In this document: positions 45,028-57,236 of the stretch, one piece after another
Layout of the letters: every line of letters starts with the position of its first letter
Numbering within the stretch: the first letter of the stretch is position 1
Source of the DNA: Protonemura montana
Lineage: Eukaryota > Arthropoda > Insecta > Plecoptera > Nemouridae
NCBI GenBank assembly: GCA_947568835.1
Contig: OX387612.1
Location: 11,224,001-11,288,000, forward strand
Reading direction: 5' to 3'
Length of the DNA stretch: 64,000 bases
The notes under the pieces: generated by a model
What the model was told of the DNA's origin: nothing
The model's database searches: none
What the model saw: the letters and a program-made list of their open reading frames with translations, nothing else
Position numbers and translations under genes: made by a program

Positions 45028-46035
45028 ATCTCACGAGGACCGGTGTTTCCAACACTTCAAACCGTTCGGTGGTCACCCATCCAATACCTGACCCAGCGCA
45101 GTATTGCTTAACTTTCATCCCTCCAACCTCTCTCCCGAACAGAACTGGTCATGTGTATGATGGTCACCCATCCAATACCTGACCCAGCGCAGTGTTGCTT
45201 AACTTTCATCCCTCCAACCTCTCTCCCGAACAGAACTGTTCATGTGTATGATGGTCAGCCATCCAATACCTGACCCAGCACAGTGTTGCTTAACTTTCAT
45301 CCCTCCAGCCTCTCTCCCGAACAGAACTGGTCATGTGTATGATGGTCACCCATCCAATACCTGACCCAGCACAGTGTTGCTTAACTTTCATCCCTCCAAC
45401 CTCTCTCCCTAACAGAACTGGTCATGTGTATGATGGTCACCCATCCAATACCTGACCCAGCGCAGTGTTGCTTAACTTCCATCCCTCCAACCTCTCTCCC
45501 GAACAGAACTGGTCATGTGTATGATGGTCACCCATCCAATACCTGACCCAGCGCAGTGTTGCTTAACTTTCATCCCTCCGACCTCTCTCCCGAACAGAAC
45601 TGGTCATGTGTATGATGGTCACTCATCCAATACCTGACCCAGCGCAGTGTTGCTTAACTTTCATCCCTCCAACCTCTCTCCCGAACAGAACTGGTCATGT
45701 GTATGATGGTCACTCATCCAATACCTGACCCAGCGCAGTGTTGCTTAACTTTCATCCCTCCAACCTCTCTCCCGAACAGAACTGGTCATGTGTATGATGG
45801 TCACCCATCCAATACCTGACCCAGCGCAGTGTTGCTTAACTTTATTCCTCCAACCTCTCTCCCAAACAGAAATGTGTATGATGGTCACCCATACAATACC
45901 TGACCCAGCACAGTGTTGCTTAACTTTCATCCCTCCAACCTCTCTCCCAAACAGAACTGGTCATGTGTATGATGGTCATCCATCCAATACCTGACCCAGC
46001 GTAGTGTTGCTTAACCTCGGTGATCCCAGTGAAGG
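45028..46035 (-). mobile_element. 5S-derived element with about ten 91-bp units and a head at each end
   Basis: Minus strand: a worn head at about 46020, about ten promoter units, then at 45030-45075 a second head (plus strand: GGACCGGTGTTTCCAACACT). One unit is shortened (45850-45890). No body or tail. Confidence 0.88.
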
Positions 46036-48734
46036 GCCACCATTACTGATACTAACTGATAATGAAACGATTTTAATCTTCAGAATTTGACAATTTTTTT
46101 TATTAGTTTGAAAAGCTGTCCTGCCACTGGACCAACTTGTCTCTGATAGAACTGTTGCCTCCATGGGACAGTTCTTAATTCACCATAGCGATCTTTAGGA
46201 AAACACCATACATTGTTTTACTGGTGCTTTTTGCCGCAGATAACAAATCGTCATATTCTTTGTTCAACTTCAAACCTCACAAGTTAGGTTAGGAAAGCGA
46301 TTAGCTACTTACTCATTTAATTAATTGAGTTTTAGTGTTTGACGACGCATCAGGGTTTGAATGTCAGGTTTTGGCTCGGGTGAATGAAAGTCTGATTATA
46401 AAGACGCTAGCATGACCTCCGGGTCATAGCGTGTAGGTACTGATGAGTGATATTATGGGGAGATACCTGAGGAAACAAACTAGAAGCTGTCAGGATTTGC
46501 TGGAGACTAACGGGCTAATAGAGTAATATTTCAAAACTAGATTGCGGCCCACGAAACAAAACCTTGCGACGTTCACTAATAATGTACGAGCATTGCTTTG
46601 ATGGAATGTGTATGATGTAGGTTCGTGAGAGAATCATAACATGACAGTATTTTCTCACTCGCGCAACGCAGCTGGGGTTAGGCTCTGTCTCTATCTGACC
46701 CGTGGGACAGAAGGAAACAACTTCTGTCATTTGCCCTCTCTTTTAGATTATACCTGGACGTATGTTATGCATTTGCTCGATCCCTTACCGAGCTAATATA
46801 ATGTTCATGTCGATGACAATTCGCCGAGTTAAATCACTGCTCTGATAGTTATTAATAATAAGTAATAATTGTTCAATAACATGAATGTACTCCCACGAAA
46901 CTTGAGCATCGACGCATTACACAACTGAAATTACAAAACGACGAGTTTATCTCAGATATTGTTTTCTCCCCCAGGCAAAGTAAGCATATGCAGGTCAAAC
47001 ACAGTGGATAGCATTTTTCCAGGGTCCAGTTTTTTAAAAGTTCATATAAAAATCACACTACCAAATGCATGCTTCTTTGCGGGTGACCGACAAATGAATT
47101 GTATTTATTTAAAACAAGATGCCGGGCCCAAAAGAGGTTAACAAATGTTTTCCAGAAAATTGAATTCAATCTGTTCATATTCATTGGGAATCGTAGTGGA
47201 TATTAAAGTACTGTAGGTTATTATTCAACGATTTTATTGAGTATGGCAAATGCTGATTGCCTTGAATTCGCAGGATGGTTTAAAAGTACAACGGCTAATT
47301 GCCTGAAGTAGGGGAGGTAGTCCCCATCCCTCCTCAGCGCACCATGCCGGTGTCCAGTGCGTCGAACTTTGGCAAGCATTGCAGACGTGCTCTTCGAAAC
47401 AGCCCGGATTTGGCCAGCACCGATCGGCAGTGAATTTACAGAGAACTAGCTTAAAAATATTACCGAAGACAAATTAAACCGTGAGTATGAAACATATTAC
47501 TATCTCTATGAAGGAAACAGATCTTGGAAACATTTCGCGAGTGCAACGACTTGCCACCCGAATAACTCTACGCATTTGAATTTGAACGTTATTATCACAT
47601 TCCTAGGGTTGGAATGGCATCGACCCACGAGTCGTACGGAACGTGTCGGCCTAGAAATTGACGGGCAACTTATTTCTCTCCTATCCCGATGTAATTCCGC
47701 AAGTGATTTCTTTTTGTCCCAGCGCTATCATCAACAAATTTATTACTTGGTGTTTAATTTGGTTATTTGGTCACTGCTATAGCCTAAGGAAGACTGACGA
47801 GTGTTTGCGTCGATTTGACTTCACCCGTCTAGTTTGGTTTGGTACACAACCCATCTCAAGTTTAGCCCAAACATCCGCGTTGCTAGCTGAACATCATTAT
47901 GAAACCCACCGATATTTTTGTCACCAAAAATGTTTGACTATGACTTTGACATTTGAACGTGACTTTTGACTTGGGTTGAGGACACGTGCCCAACTTCCTT
48001 CTCTGTTTCGCGGCAAGGGAGATGAACGCGTCCGAAATACCGTCGATCAAAATCGAAAAAATGTGTGCAACATTTCCTCAAATCGTGATCGGCGCCGTCC
48101 CCTAAGTTTTACATTTGGTTTCACTTTGATTTTGCCAACAAAGTCACGTTGTTTCGTCTCTTTCTATGCCACTAGTTTCGCCGGCTTGGTCTGCCGAGAG
48201 GTCAGGCCAGGATAAAAAGGTCGAATTACTACCCTAAGTTATTTAAAAACTTCCATCGAGTGGCACAGCGAAAAATTGACGATAACATTTATTTTCGATA
48301 AGAATCTCCGCTTATCTCATCATTTTTACCATAGGCCTTTCATTTTTATCGAATTTATTGATAATTTTCATCTCTCAAATAAATCCCCGAAATCGGTCGC
48401 CATTGACCTAAGCGGCACGTGCCGTCCACGGCCTTCGGGCACACAGAATTATGACAGTTAGCCGCCATTTTGTGCCGGGAAACCGTCCGGTGGATACCTG
48501 CTCGACCCGCTAGCAGGGTGATTAGAAAACTTGATTTATTGCGCCAAGAGTGGGCATATTCTGACATAACCAACAAGTGACGTAAAACTCTTCTGCTATA
48601 TACGGTATTGGTAAAGAGGTACAGACCTATGCACTAATATCTCACCGAATGCTTTGCTGGTAAGGTTACAGCATTGCGCAACAAAACTCGGTGAGAGTTT
48701 TGAAATAGCCATTAATGTTAATGTCCATCAGGAC
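46036..48734. other. Long intergenic stretch without supported features
   Basis: 2.7 kb of mainly single-copy sequence. A weak element-tail-like piece (GTGTTTGACGACGCATCAGG) is near 46338. Short open frames exist but none has a recognisable domain or splice chain. Confidence 0.4.
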
Positions 48735-48882
48735 TGCTCTAACCCTTGATAAAGTAACTAGTATATGTTACGAAACGTCGGGAAATTTAGTTGTCCTTTA
48801 CTTAGCATTCAAAACCCAGTTGAAATAGTTTTTTCTTAAAACTAATGCTAAAAATAAATCAAGTAGATATGAGTCTAAAAAC
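48735..48882 (+). mobile_element. Penelope-type remnant with hammerhead-like motif
   Basis: CCTTGATAAAGTAAC-N8-GTTACGAAACGTCGGG, then TTAGCATTCAAAACCCAGTT. Its first 100 bp match the copy at 11834-11950 closely. The block AATCAAGTAGATATGAGTCT follows in inverted order relative to the copy at 22886. Confidence 0.5.
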
Positions 48883-50780
48883 ATCATTAGTGTGATTGTA
48901 ATTTCATTGAAATGCATACGAAAACAAAATATATTTGCAAGCTCAATTTCTGTTTTATTTCGTGTAATTACGCACGTTTCAACTGTCGCATCTTGTCTCG
49001 CTGATACTGCAGATGAATCCACTAGATGGCATGATAAACATCAGCTGTTTTGCTTTCCAAAACTTGCTAGGATATTTCCCATATCTTTTCTATGTTTTGT
49101 GCACTATTCATAAGATTGATTTGGACCAGAAACAAACCCGTTAGACCAGTGGTGTAGTCGAGGGTATACCCGGGTATTAGCCGTATACCCAAACAACTTT
49201 TTGACAACGAGCGAATACCCCAAAAAAAAAATATATACAGGGTATACGCCCAATAAATACTCTTTGCAAAACTTCAAAATGCGTTTTGCAACGACAATTC
49301 TTAATCTCTCTACAACCTGCACTATAAAAACTCGAAAAGCAAAGTTTATTCCGAAAAGTGGGTAGTCCGTGTATAGTAGGGGTTCGTATGATCTGGATGG
49401 GTATGCAATGGTTTTTCCAAGCAGTCAACGTACTCATTCAACCCACCCAAGGAAAGCGCGATTGCAGCTACCACAACACCAAGTAGTAGTTTTAGTGTTG
49501 ATAGGAATGAACTATCTATGAACTATAAACTAGTGAATAGATTAAAGGTAAAGAATTAGAAACACCCCCCAACCAGTACCTAACCTAGTGATGACCACGG
49601 CATTTGGAACTCACAGCCTGATAACCCAGCGTATACCAAAAAAAAAAAAATGTAGGACTGCACCACTGCGCGTGAATGTCAATGAATGTCGCACAATTAG
49701 ACATCAAAGCATCTCAATCCTGAATTTATTCCTGATTTCCCGGACATTGCAGGATTGATCGCAGGCCAAGTGTTAAAAACGAAGCCCGAGATGGATAGCA
49801 GCATCATCATCCACTCGATGCATCCCGGCCGAGTCGAGCGGACACAACGGTTCTCCATGACAACAGTTACAAGGAAGGTAAACCAATCGTGGAAACTTAA
49901 CAGCACATCGCTGAGGTCAAGGCAAGTGAAGGGCAGGTCGAGGAATTAGCGCTATAGGGGACACACTTTCTTTCAGCTTGACATTGTGTTTTTGTTTGTA
50001 TTTGTCTTGCATTTTGTCTCGCCTTGTCCCGTTACAGCAAGCGTGAAGAGGTCAGGCAGGATCCCATTTTTAGCTGACAACGTTGAGAGTCCGAATACTC
50101 TACTGACTGTCATGAAACGTTGCCCGCTGGATTGGCACGTAGGATGCATTTTAGCTCAAAACACAGAGTTAAATAACTCTTGCAAATGTTCGCCGAACTG
50201 TTGGCTGAACGTAGGATGTGCTTATAACTGATAAATTCACCGCCAGTAGCCGCACTGACCCTTGGGGTAACAATGCGTCTCTGCACGCTGGGGTGTCTCT
50301 TGTCTTTCCAGTTTATCTAGCATCAGTTCCGTGGTCTTTAATAGACGCCTTCGACAACCCCAACCCCATAGTTAGGTTCCCTCATAGGTATAGACAAGTT
50401 CGATCACTGGAATCAGCCCCCGCTAGTCAACGCCCGGTCATCTCATTCCCCTGCCCCATTGCGTTACCCACCTCTTCATGGTACATCGGTACCTGTTGAT
50501 ATCTCCACACCGTGAGTGAACAACTGGAGCAAGAAAACATTGCTTAACATTAACACAAGAATACAAGCAAGGCCGGAGTTTTAAACGATCTTCGTCTGCG
50601 CATGATTTGTAACGGAGGCCAGCTTATGTTAGTATAGGTTTATTTTTGGTCCACACTTCTTAGTTATTATCCATCTCTTGCGCGTTTTTAGCATTTTTCA
50701 TGCAATAAAAGTTTCAAAAAGTTTCTAGATAACATCCCAGGAACAGCCGTTTGCGTCTCAGCGATATTTGACAAGGTTCT
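48883..50780. other. Intergenic, no supported gene
   Basis: One stretch at 49755-49878 is bounded by AG and GT and stays open, but it has no partner exon or family match. Nothing else is seen. Confidence 0.35.
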
Positions 50781-50782
50781 GC

Positions 50783-50965
50783 TTGGCAGGCAATGAACGG
50801 TGTGGAGCCGCGAGGAATGTCGTCAAAGACGAAATATAGAAATATTGAAAAATTTGCTAAGTCCCAGAAGGTGAAACATCTGCTAAGTCCAGAAAATAGT
50901 AAATGTTTCCCAAAAAGGTAAAATTGCTTGGCGGGCAATGAACGGTGTGGAGCCGCGAGGAATAA
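50783..50965 (+). repeat. Two-copy direct repeat of about 34 bp
   Basis: CAATGAACGGTGTGGAGCCG CGAGGAAT occurs at 50791 and 50936, 145 bp apart, with similar flanks (CTTGGCAGG / CTTGGCGGG). Confidence 0.8.
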
Positions 50966-51590
50966 TTCTGCTTCTAAATAAGCTACAACACTTGCTGAAT
51001 TATCTTCATCTTGGTCTCGGTGTAGGCACCCTAGCCGTGTAAGTTCCAGTGCGCCCAAACAAGCGCCGACGCAGAACTTCAAGATCTTCCAGCTTCGTGG
51101 CGTGGTGGCGTTCTGCACGGCTCGCTGTTAGCGAGCTCGGCCATTTTGTGGGGAAAACACAAACACATGTAGCGCTAATTCTTTGACCGTCCTAGAAGTA
51201 TGTCATGCAAGTAGACTCAGCGCTTCACGTGGGTTGACCTTGTCTTTCAAGGGGTGACCAACGCCCCCCCTGGGACAGTTTGGGCAAACGCTCCTGTCTT
51301 ACTGAGAGCACGTGCTCGACGGTATCGCGGTCACAGGAAGGCGGTGATTCCTGCTCGTGTGCTTCAAGGTCTAGATCTCGAAGAACCAAACGAAAGGGAA
51401 GATTGTTGGAAAATGCTGTCGACTCGTAAGCTTTAAGTTAAGTTTATTAACTGTACATTTATTTACTTTTATTTAAATTTTCTTCACATTTTCTCTTTGT
51501 TATGAAATCTCATGCTTTTCTGACCTTTTTTTATGACATCGCTGTTTATTTTTGTTTATTTTTTTCATGTTCGAGCCCGGAGTCGAACTT
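50966..51590. other. Intergenic, nothing recognised
   Basis: No feature can be supported. Confidence 0.4.
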
Positions 51591-53140
51591 TGCTGAACGA
51601 GGTCCACACTGCGGTCCCTGCCAGGCCACGCTGTCTGCTGAACGAGGGCCACACTGCGGTCCCTGCCAGGCCACGCTGTCTGGTGAACGCGGTCCACACT
51701 GCGGTCCCTGCCAGGCCACGCTGTCTGCTGAACGAGGGCCACACTGCAGTCCACACTGCGGTCCACACTGCGGTCCCTGCCAGGCCACGCTGTCTGCTGA
51801 ACGTGGTCCACACTGCGGTCCCTGCCAGGCCACGCTGTCTGCCGAACGAGGGCCACACTGCGGTCCCTGCCAGGCCACGCTGTCTGCTGAACGAGGGCCA
51901 CACTGCGGTCCACACTGCGGTCCCTGCCAAGCCACGCTGGCTGCTGAACGAGGTCCACACTGCGGTCCATGCCAGGCCACGCTGTCTGCTGAACGTGGTC
52001 CACACTGCGGTCCCTGCCAGGCCACGCTGTCTGCTGAACGTGGGCCACACTGCGGTCCCTGCCAGGCCACGCTGTCTGCTGAACGAGGGCCACACTGCGG
52101 TCCCTGCCGGGCCACGCTGTCTGGTGAACGAGGTCCACACTGCGGTCCCTGCCAGGCCACGCTGTCTGCTGAACGAGGGCCACGCTGCGGTCCACACTGC
52201 GGTCCCTGCCAGGCCACGCTGTCTGCTGACGAGGGCCACACTGCGGTCCCTGCCAGGCCACACTGTCTGCTAAACGAGGTCCACACTGCGGTCCCTGCCA
52301 GGCCACGCTGCCTGCTGAACGAGGTCCACACTGCGGTCCCTGCCAGGCCACGCTGTCTGCTGAACGAGGTCCACACTGCGGTCCCTGCCGGGCCACGCTG
52401 TCTGGTGAACGAGGTCCACACTGCGGTCCCTGCCAGGCCACGCTGTCTGCTGAACGAGGGCCACGCTGCGGTCCACACTGCGGTCCCTGCCAGGCCACGC
52501 TGTCTGCTGACGAGGGCCACACTGCGGTCCCTGCCAGGCCACGCTGTCTGGTGAACGAGGTCCACACTGCGGTCCCTGCCAGGCCACGCTGTCTGCTAAA
52601 CGAGGTCCACACTGCGGTCCCTGCCAGGCCACGCTGTCTGCTGAACGAGGTCCACACTGCGGTCCCTGCCAGGCCACGCTGTCTGCTGAACGAGGGCCAC
52701 ACTGCGGTCCATGCCAGGCCACACTGCGGTCCCTGCCAGGCCACGCTGTCTGCTGAACGAGGTCCACACTGCGGTCCCTGCCAGGCCACGCTGTCTGCTG
52801 AACGAGGTCCACACTGCGGTCCCTGCCAGGCCACGCTGTCTGCTGAACGAGGTCCACACTGCGGTCCCTGCCAGGCCACGCTGTCTGCTGAACGAGGTCC
52901 ACACTGCGGTCCCTGCCAGGCCACGCTGTCTGCTAAACGAGGGCCACACTGCGGTCCCTGCCAGGCCACGCTGTCTGCTGAACGAGGTCCACACTGCGGT
53001 CCCTGCCAGGCCACGCTGTCTGCTGAACGAGGTCCACACTGCGGTCCCTGCCAGGCCACGCTGTCTGCTGAACGTGGGCCACACTGCGGTCCCTGCCAGG
53101 CCACGCTGTCTGGTGAACGAGGGCCACACTGCGGTGAAGG
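51591..53140 (+). repeat. 45-bp tandem array, about 34 copies
   Basis: The unit is GCTGAACGAGGTCCACACTG CGGTCCCTGCCAGGCCACGC TGTCT. Extra TCCACACTGCGG half-units occur at about 51750, 51905, 52190 and 52475. GC-rich and very homogeneous. Frames stay open on both strands because 45 is a multiple of 3. Confidence 0.97.
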
Positions 53141-53669
53141 AAGTGGAGGGAACGAGAGTGTGGAATCAGGAACTGGTGTGCTAGTCGAGTGTGTGAATGT
53201 AGGAACTTTTGTTCCTTTAAATATTAATTTTTGTGTCAATGTTTGTGTCAATGTTTGTCTCAATGTTTGTGTTTGTGACTTTGATTGTGTTTTTGTGCCC
53301 GACTGTACTTATTGCATTTGATGTTATTTCTACTTTCGTTCTATTTAACTGACTTATGTCTATGTTTCATCGATGTCGTAGGAACCTAATGACCTTACCT
53401 TTCAGAGCCGAATAAACAAATGCCAGGCAAAAACGAAAGCTTTTTTTATTTCATTGTTGCCAACCTAAAGTTCGGAGTCTTGACAGCTGCATGCTTCAAG
53501 TTGCAACGTGAACAATGCTACCAACGCGACGGGCCGATTGTTGCTTCAACCCCATGGCTACCAAATGGATCATCATCTCGGCAACACAGATGGAACGGAG
53601 CTTAGAAGAGGTTCCTGGTTCGTCTCCCAGTACCTATAGCCAATCGCCCCGACAATAAAGGTGAGCCAA

Positions 53670-53990
53670 CAAATGCCAGGAAAAAAAACTCGGAATAAAG
53701 ACGTTTTTAGGGCCCCGAAGGCAAGGATAAATATTTTTAAGTGGTCTTGTATTCCGAGAATACTAACTTTGTTTAATCTATACAGCGACAACATCCAGAA
53801 TCTGGATATTAATTTTATGTCTTTATTAGATTTTAAGGAAGCGATAAGACTTTAAGAATGTGCACTGCCATATTTGTATCTGTTTTGTTTCTATGCTTAT
53901 GTTTTTTGTTGTATCGTGTTTTTATTATATGGCTCAACTGGGTTACTAACCTTTACGTCATAAAGTTTCAATAAATAAATAAAGAAATAT
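53670..53990 (+). mobile_element. Non-LTR retrotransposon 3' end
   Basis: The C-terminal peptide RNKDVFRAPKARINIFKWSC followed by LDFKEAIRL and a stop is typical of the end of a reverse-transcriptase polyprotein. A T-rich 3'UTR and a terminal AATAAATAAATAAAG tail follow. Heavily 5'-truncated. Confidence 0.65.
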
Positions 53991-54371
53991 TTCTAATTAT
54001 TAAACAAGTTGAGTAAAGACCGATGAAACACTCGTTACTAGATTCTCATAATAACAGTTCTGATTGCTTCGGGTACATTTTGAAACTCGGTGCATCTCTG
54101 GTTGATGAAATTTGTTCGCATAACGTTTGTTTTATTTTTGTTCTTTGATTTCCAGCTGATCACGCAAGGCTACAGAGTAGGCGCCCGTAACACTTCCAGC
54201 ACTCGATACCCTAATACAAAATGAAGATTGACTCGCTGCTCGAATGACCAATGGTAAGCCACGACTCGATCGGCATTTTCCACTATAAATCCGCTGTAGG
54301 AATCGATTCTTCCAACTTGCCTTGCACTCAACGAGTCTGTCCATTGTTGTTTGCTCGTTAAAAATTACAAA

Positions 54372-54875
54372 CAGTTTGGCATGTTGGAAACACCGGTTCT
54401 CGTTAGATCACCGAAGTTAAGCAACACTGCGCTGAGTCGGGTATTAAATGGGTGACCATCATATACAAATGACCAGTTCTGTTCGGGAGAGAGGTTGGAG
54501 GGATGAAAGTTAAGCAACACTGCGCTGAGTCGGGTATTAAATGGGTGACCATCATACACATGACCAGTTCTGTTCGGGAGAGAGGTTGGAAGGATGAAAG
54601 TTAGTTAAACTTCACTTGCCTTGCTTATCAACCTCTCGACAGCATGGATTTGTGGATGAATCCTGTTGTTCGCGTTGTACCATCCTTCGGAAGGGACGTT
54701 AAGCCGGTGGTCCCCTTGGTCTTCGACAGGAGTAGGCTACGTGCCGGCACCGGGTTTCTCCTCCTCCCTTCTAGGCTAGGTTAGGTTCATCATCATCCAC
54801 TCATTCACCGACGCCATTAGACCAGTGCCACATAGACAGATGTCAAAACAGTGCGTCGCTAAACACCACAAATAA
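54372..54875 (+). mobile_element. 5S-derived composite element, near full length, two promoter units
   Basis: Head (TTGGCATGTTGGAAACACCG), two 91-bp units, then the whole body and tail up to CGCTAAACACCACAAATAAT. The cleanest example of the whole structure in the window. It ends about 50 bp before the acceptor of the exon at 54926. Confidence 0.92.
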
Positions 54876-54925
54876 TAATAATAAGCTGGCAATCGTGACT
54901 AACTTGTTGTTTGTTTTGTCTGCAG

Positions 54926-55044
54926 TCTCCGGCTTTTGGTTACGATCAAGAAAAGTGATGATGAAGACCTCGAGGAACCAGAGCGATACGACTTCATTCC
55001 GGCAAGAGACTTACGATGGAATACACCAGACAACAAAACTACAG
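54926..55044 (+). CDS. Unknown gene, penultimate coding exon
   Basis: 119 bp, phase 1 in and out, acidic SDDEDLEEPE core. A composite element ends just upstream of its acceptor. Confidence 0.45.
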
Positions 55045-55410
55045 GTACGCTTTTTACCAGCTTTCTTTAAAACTGCTCAAGCTTGTTTGCATTTTGCACT
55101 GACTTTCGACTCGACGTGGACACTAGGCTGACAGAACTGACAGAACTAAACCCAATCAACAGGTCCATGACCAGTAAACAAAGCCAATGTTTTCTTTAAT
55201 TAGAGACCTGGGTTTGCACTTATTCCCAAGTAAACGCAGCTGTCCGGAGCATGTTTTACTGAGTGCAAGAGTTGTCATGTACCTGGCAATGAGTCTAATG
55301 TGACTTTATTCTGTTGGTCTTCAGGTGGACTCAACGAGCCGCTGCTTCTTGACTTCCTCCGACGAGACCTCGCTTCGAGCCCTGGAAATTGTAGCAAGGA
55401 CGCGCTGTGA
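54926..55410 (+). CDS. Unknown gene, last two coding exons
   Basis: Exon 54926-55044 (acceptor TTTTGTCTGCAG, donor GTACGC) encodes LRLLVTIKKSDDEDLEEPER then YDFIPARDLRWNTPDNKTT. Exon 55325-55410 (acceptor GTTGGTCTTCAG) encodes GLNEPLLLDFLRRDLASSPG NCSKDAL and a TGA stop. Phases agree (1 to 1), and each exon has one long open frame. An AATAAA at 55894-55899 could be the poly(A) signal. Upstream exons were not found. I do not recognise the family. Confidence 0.45.
55325..55410 (+). CDS. Unknown gene, last coding exon
   Basis: 86 coding bp ending in TGA. Leucine-rich NEPLLLDFLRRDL segment. Confidence 0.42.
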
Positions 55411-57018
55411 GAGTTTTATCGGGGCTCTGAGGAAACCTGGGCAACTTTTATTTGTTGGATAACATATTTCTTTGCTAGGTTTGCGGGGCTTAACGTCACG
55501 TCAGTTCAGAGGCTGTTTGCGTCTCGAGTTCGGGAAATATTAATAATTCTTAATTTATTTGTGTGGCATGAGAGAAGTCAAGGAAAATTCTGGGAGAAGT
55601 TCATTGTTGTTAGGCTTCCAGTCCAAGTTTTGGTCGTTGTAGGTTCTCACTAGAGGTTGTTTCGTGCTTCAGTTTTGATTGGTTGGGTAGATTGATTAGG
55701 GTTTGATTGGTTCGGTAGATTGGTTAGGTTTTGGTGTAGAATGGCCGTTTCTTTGTCGCTTTGACCATCGTTAGGGTCGCCAGAATTAGGTTGATTTGTT
55801 GTTCTAGTTGTTATGTCAATTTTTTTTTGTCTTCTCTCATGTTGCGTTTTTTTCTTAGCTTGCCTTACGCCTAAAACATGTAATATTGTGGTAAATAAAA
55901 CCAACGTAAAATCATAGCAGATAGGGTCATAAGGGAGAGTAGAGTTTCCTCAGATGCTTTGAGATTCATGTGACCAAATTTACAAGCCATAGGACTTTAT
56001 CGCTCGCCTGCATAACGTTCCTGTTTGCACCCGTGAGGCCCGCCTCGACGTTCGGTTTTCATGGTTTCCGCGCGTTTAAGTTAAGCTAATGCTGGGCGAT
56101 TGATTATAATCTCCACAAATCACAGATTATAATCGGCCATGACCACTGACCTCACGGAACAAACGCTTGTAAATATCAAATGAATCACTCTCACAGTTGG
56201 CAGATTTACGTTAACACAAACACGTGAATATATAATAATATATAAAATAATATAATATAATATATAATATTATATAATATAATATATATATAATAATATT
56301 CAGATATTGTTAAAGCATTTGAATTGTATTTGATAGCAATATTATTGTCATTCTATATATTGTGTTGTGATATAAAAATTTACAACCCTACAGCCAATTA
56401 ATTTGGATCCCTGGTTGAAAAGGAATTCTATGAGTTTACTCTGCTGGTAAAACTGGAATTCCTGTAACTTCCGCTTCCAAATTTTCCTTCTGCCTAAAGA
56501 CGTAGCTGTTTTAATGGACAAGATTTTTGAGTTTGGCCGGGTTTTCGTTTGATAGTTGCGTAGTTCACGCTTCTCTGTTATGTTTCTTAACTTAGCTGTA
56601 GTTGTAAATTGTTTTATTCTTATAGTGCATTCTCAGTATATAGGTAAGTAATTGCTGTGTGTTTCGTAGTGATTTATTTCATTTTCTGCCTGACTTTAAG
56701 TTTTTGGTGCATTGCCGGCTTCTCGATCGGCTTGGCGGGCATGATTATAGCCTCTTAAGGGGTACTTATATTTCCGCCATGTTCAATCTGAATGCGCCGC
56801 TCGTTCGAGTCCGGTGGCGAATAGGCTCATGCCTTGATTTTTAAACACTGTTTTTCTGTTGTGATATTTAATACTGTGGTTTTTTTTATGGAAAATTATC
56901 TGTACCTAGTGTAGTTCACTAAATCTGTAACTTAGGTGTGTTCAGCTAACTTCATTTCGTATTTCGCTCATGGACTGCCTTTCATTTCTGATTTTTGATG
57001 ACTTGTATTTTTTTTCAG
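55411..57018. other. 3'UTR and intergenic/5' intron region
   Basis: Contains an AATAAA at 55894 and an AT-rich palindromic tract at 56230-56300 (repeats of ATATAATAT). The promoter of the HERC4-like gene is expected here but cannot be pinned down. Confidence 0.4.
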
Positions 57019-57121
57019 GTTAGAGATGGCCTCTACAGATTGAAATGGAAAGGCTTAGAAATATGACATTAGATATTTGTGTTATTGAATCGTCAAGAAA
57101 GGACCTCCAAAATTTGTAAAT
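57019..57121 (+). other. HERC4: HERC4-like 5'UTR segment of the first coding exon
   Basis: The acceptor TTTTTTTTCAG at 57018 is followed by about 100 noncoding bp before the ATG, implying at least one upstream noncoding exon. Confidence 0.55.
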
Positions 57122-57236
57122 ATGTTTTGTTGGGGAAGTACTGTTAATGGAGAGTTGGGCTTGGGTGGAATTGAAGAAGAATTGATTTTAGCTCCACGAC
57201 AACTAATCTCTCACATATCGTCTGAAATTGCTCAAG
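57122..57236 (+). CDS. HERC4: HERC4-like coding exon 1
   Basis: MFCWGSTVNGELGLGGIEEE to SSEIAQ; phase 1 donor GTGGAT. Confidence 0.88.

Noticed and set aside
49755..49878. Possible exon between CATTGCAG and GTAAAC
   Set aside because: A single open segment without partner exon or family match.
50714..51118. 134-residue minus-strand frame
   Set aside because: No recognisable domain, and it includes a two-copy DNA repeat; support is too weak.
51500..53263. A 587-residue minus-strand frame and several long overlapping frames
   Set aside because: Produced by the GC-rich 45-bp array; open on both strands with repetitive peptides and no domain.
53661..53855. Stand-alone small gene
   Set aside because: The peptide matches the C-terminal style of retrotransposon reverse transcriptases and is followed by a typical retrotransposon tail.
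54132..54344. 70-residue minus-strand frame
   Set aside because: No domain and no consistent splice borders.
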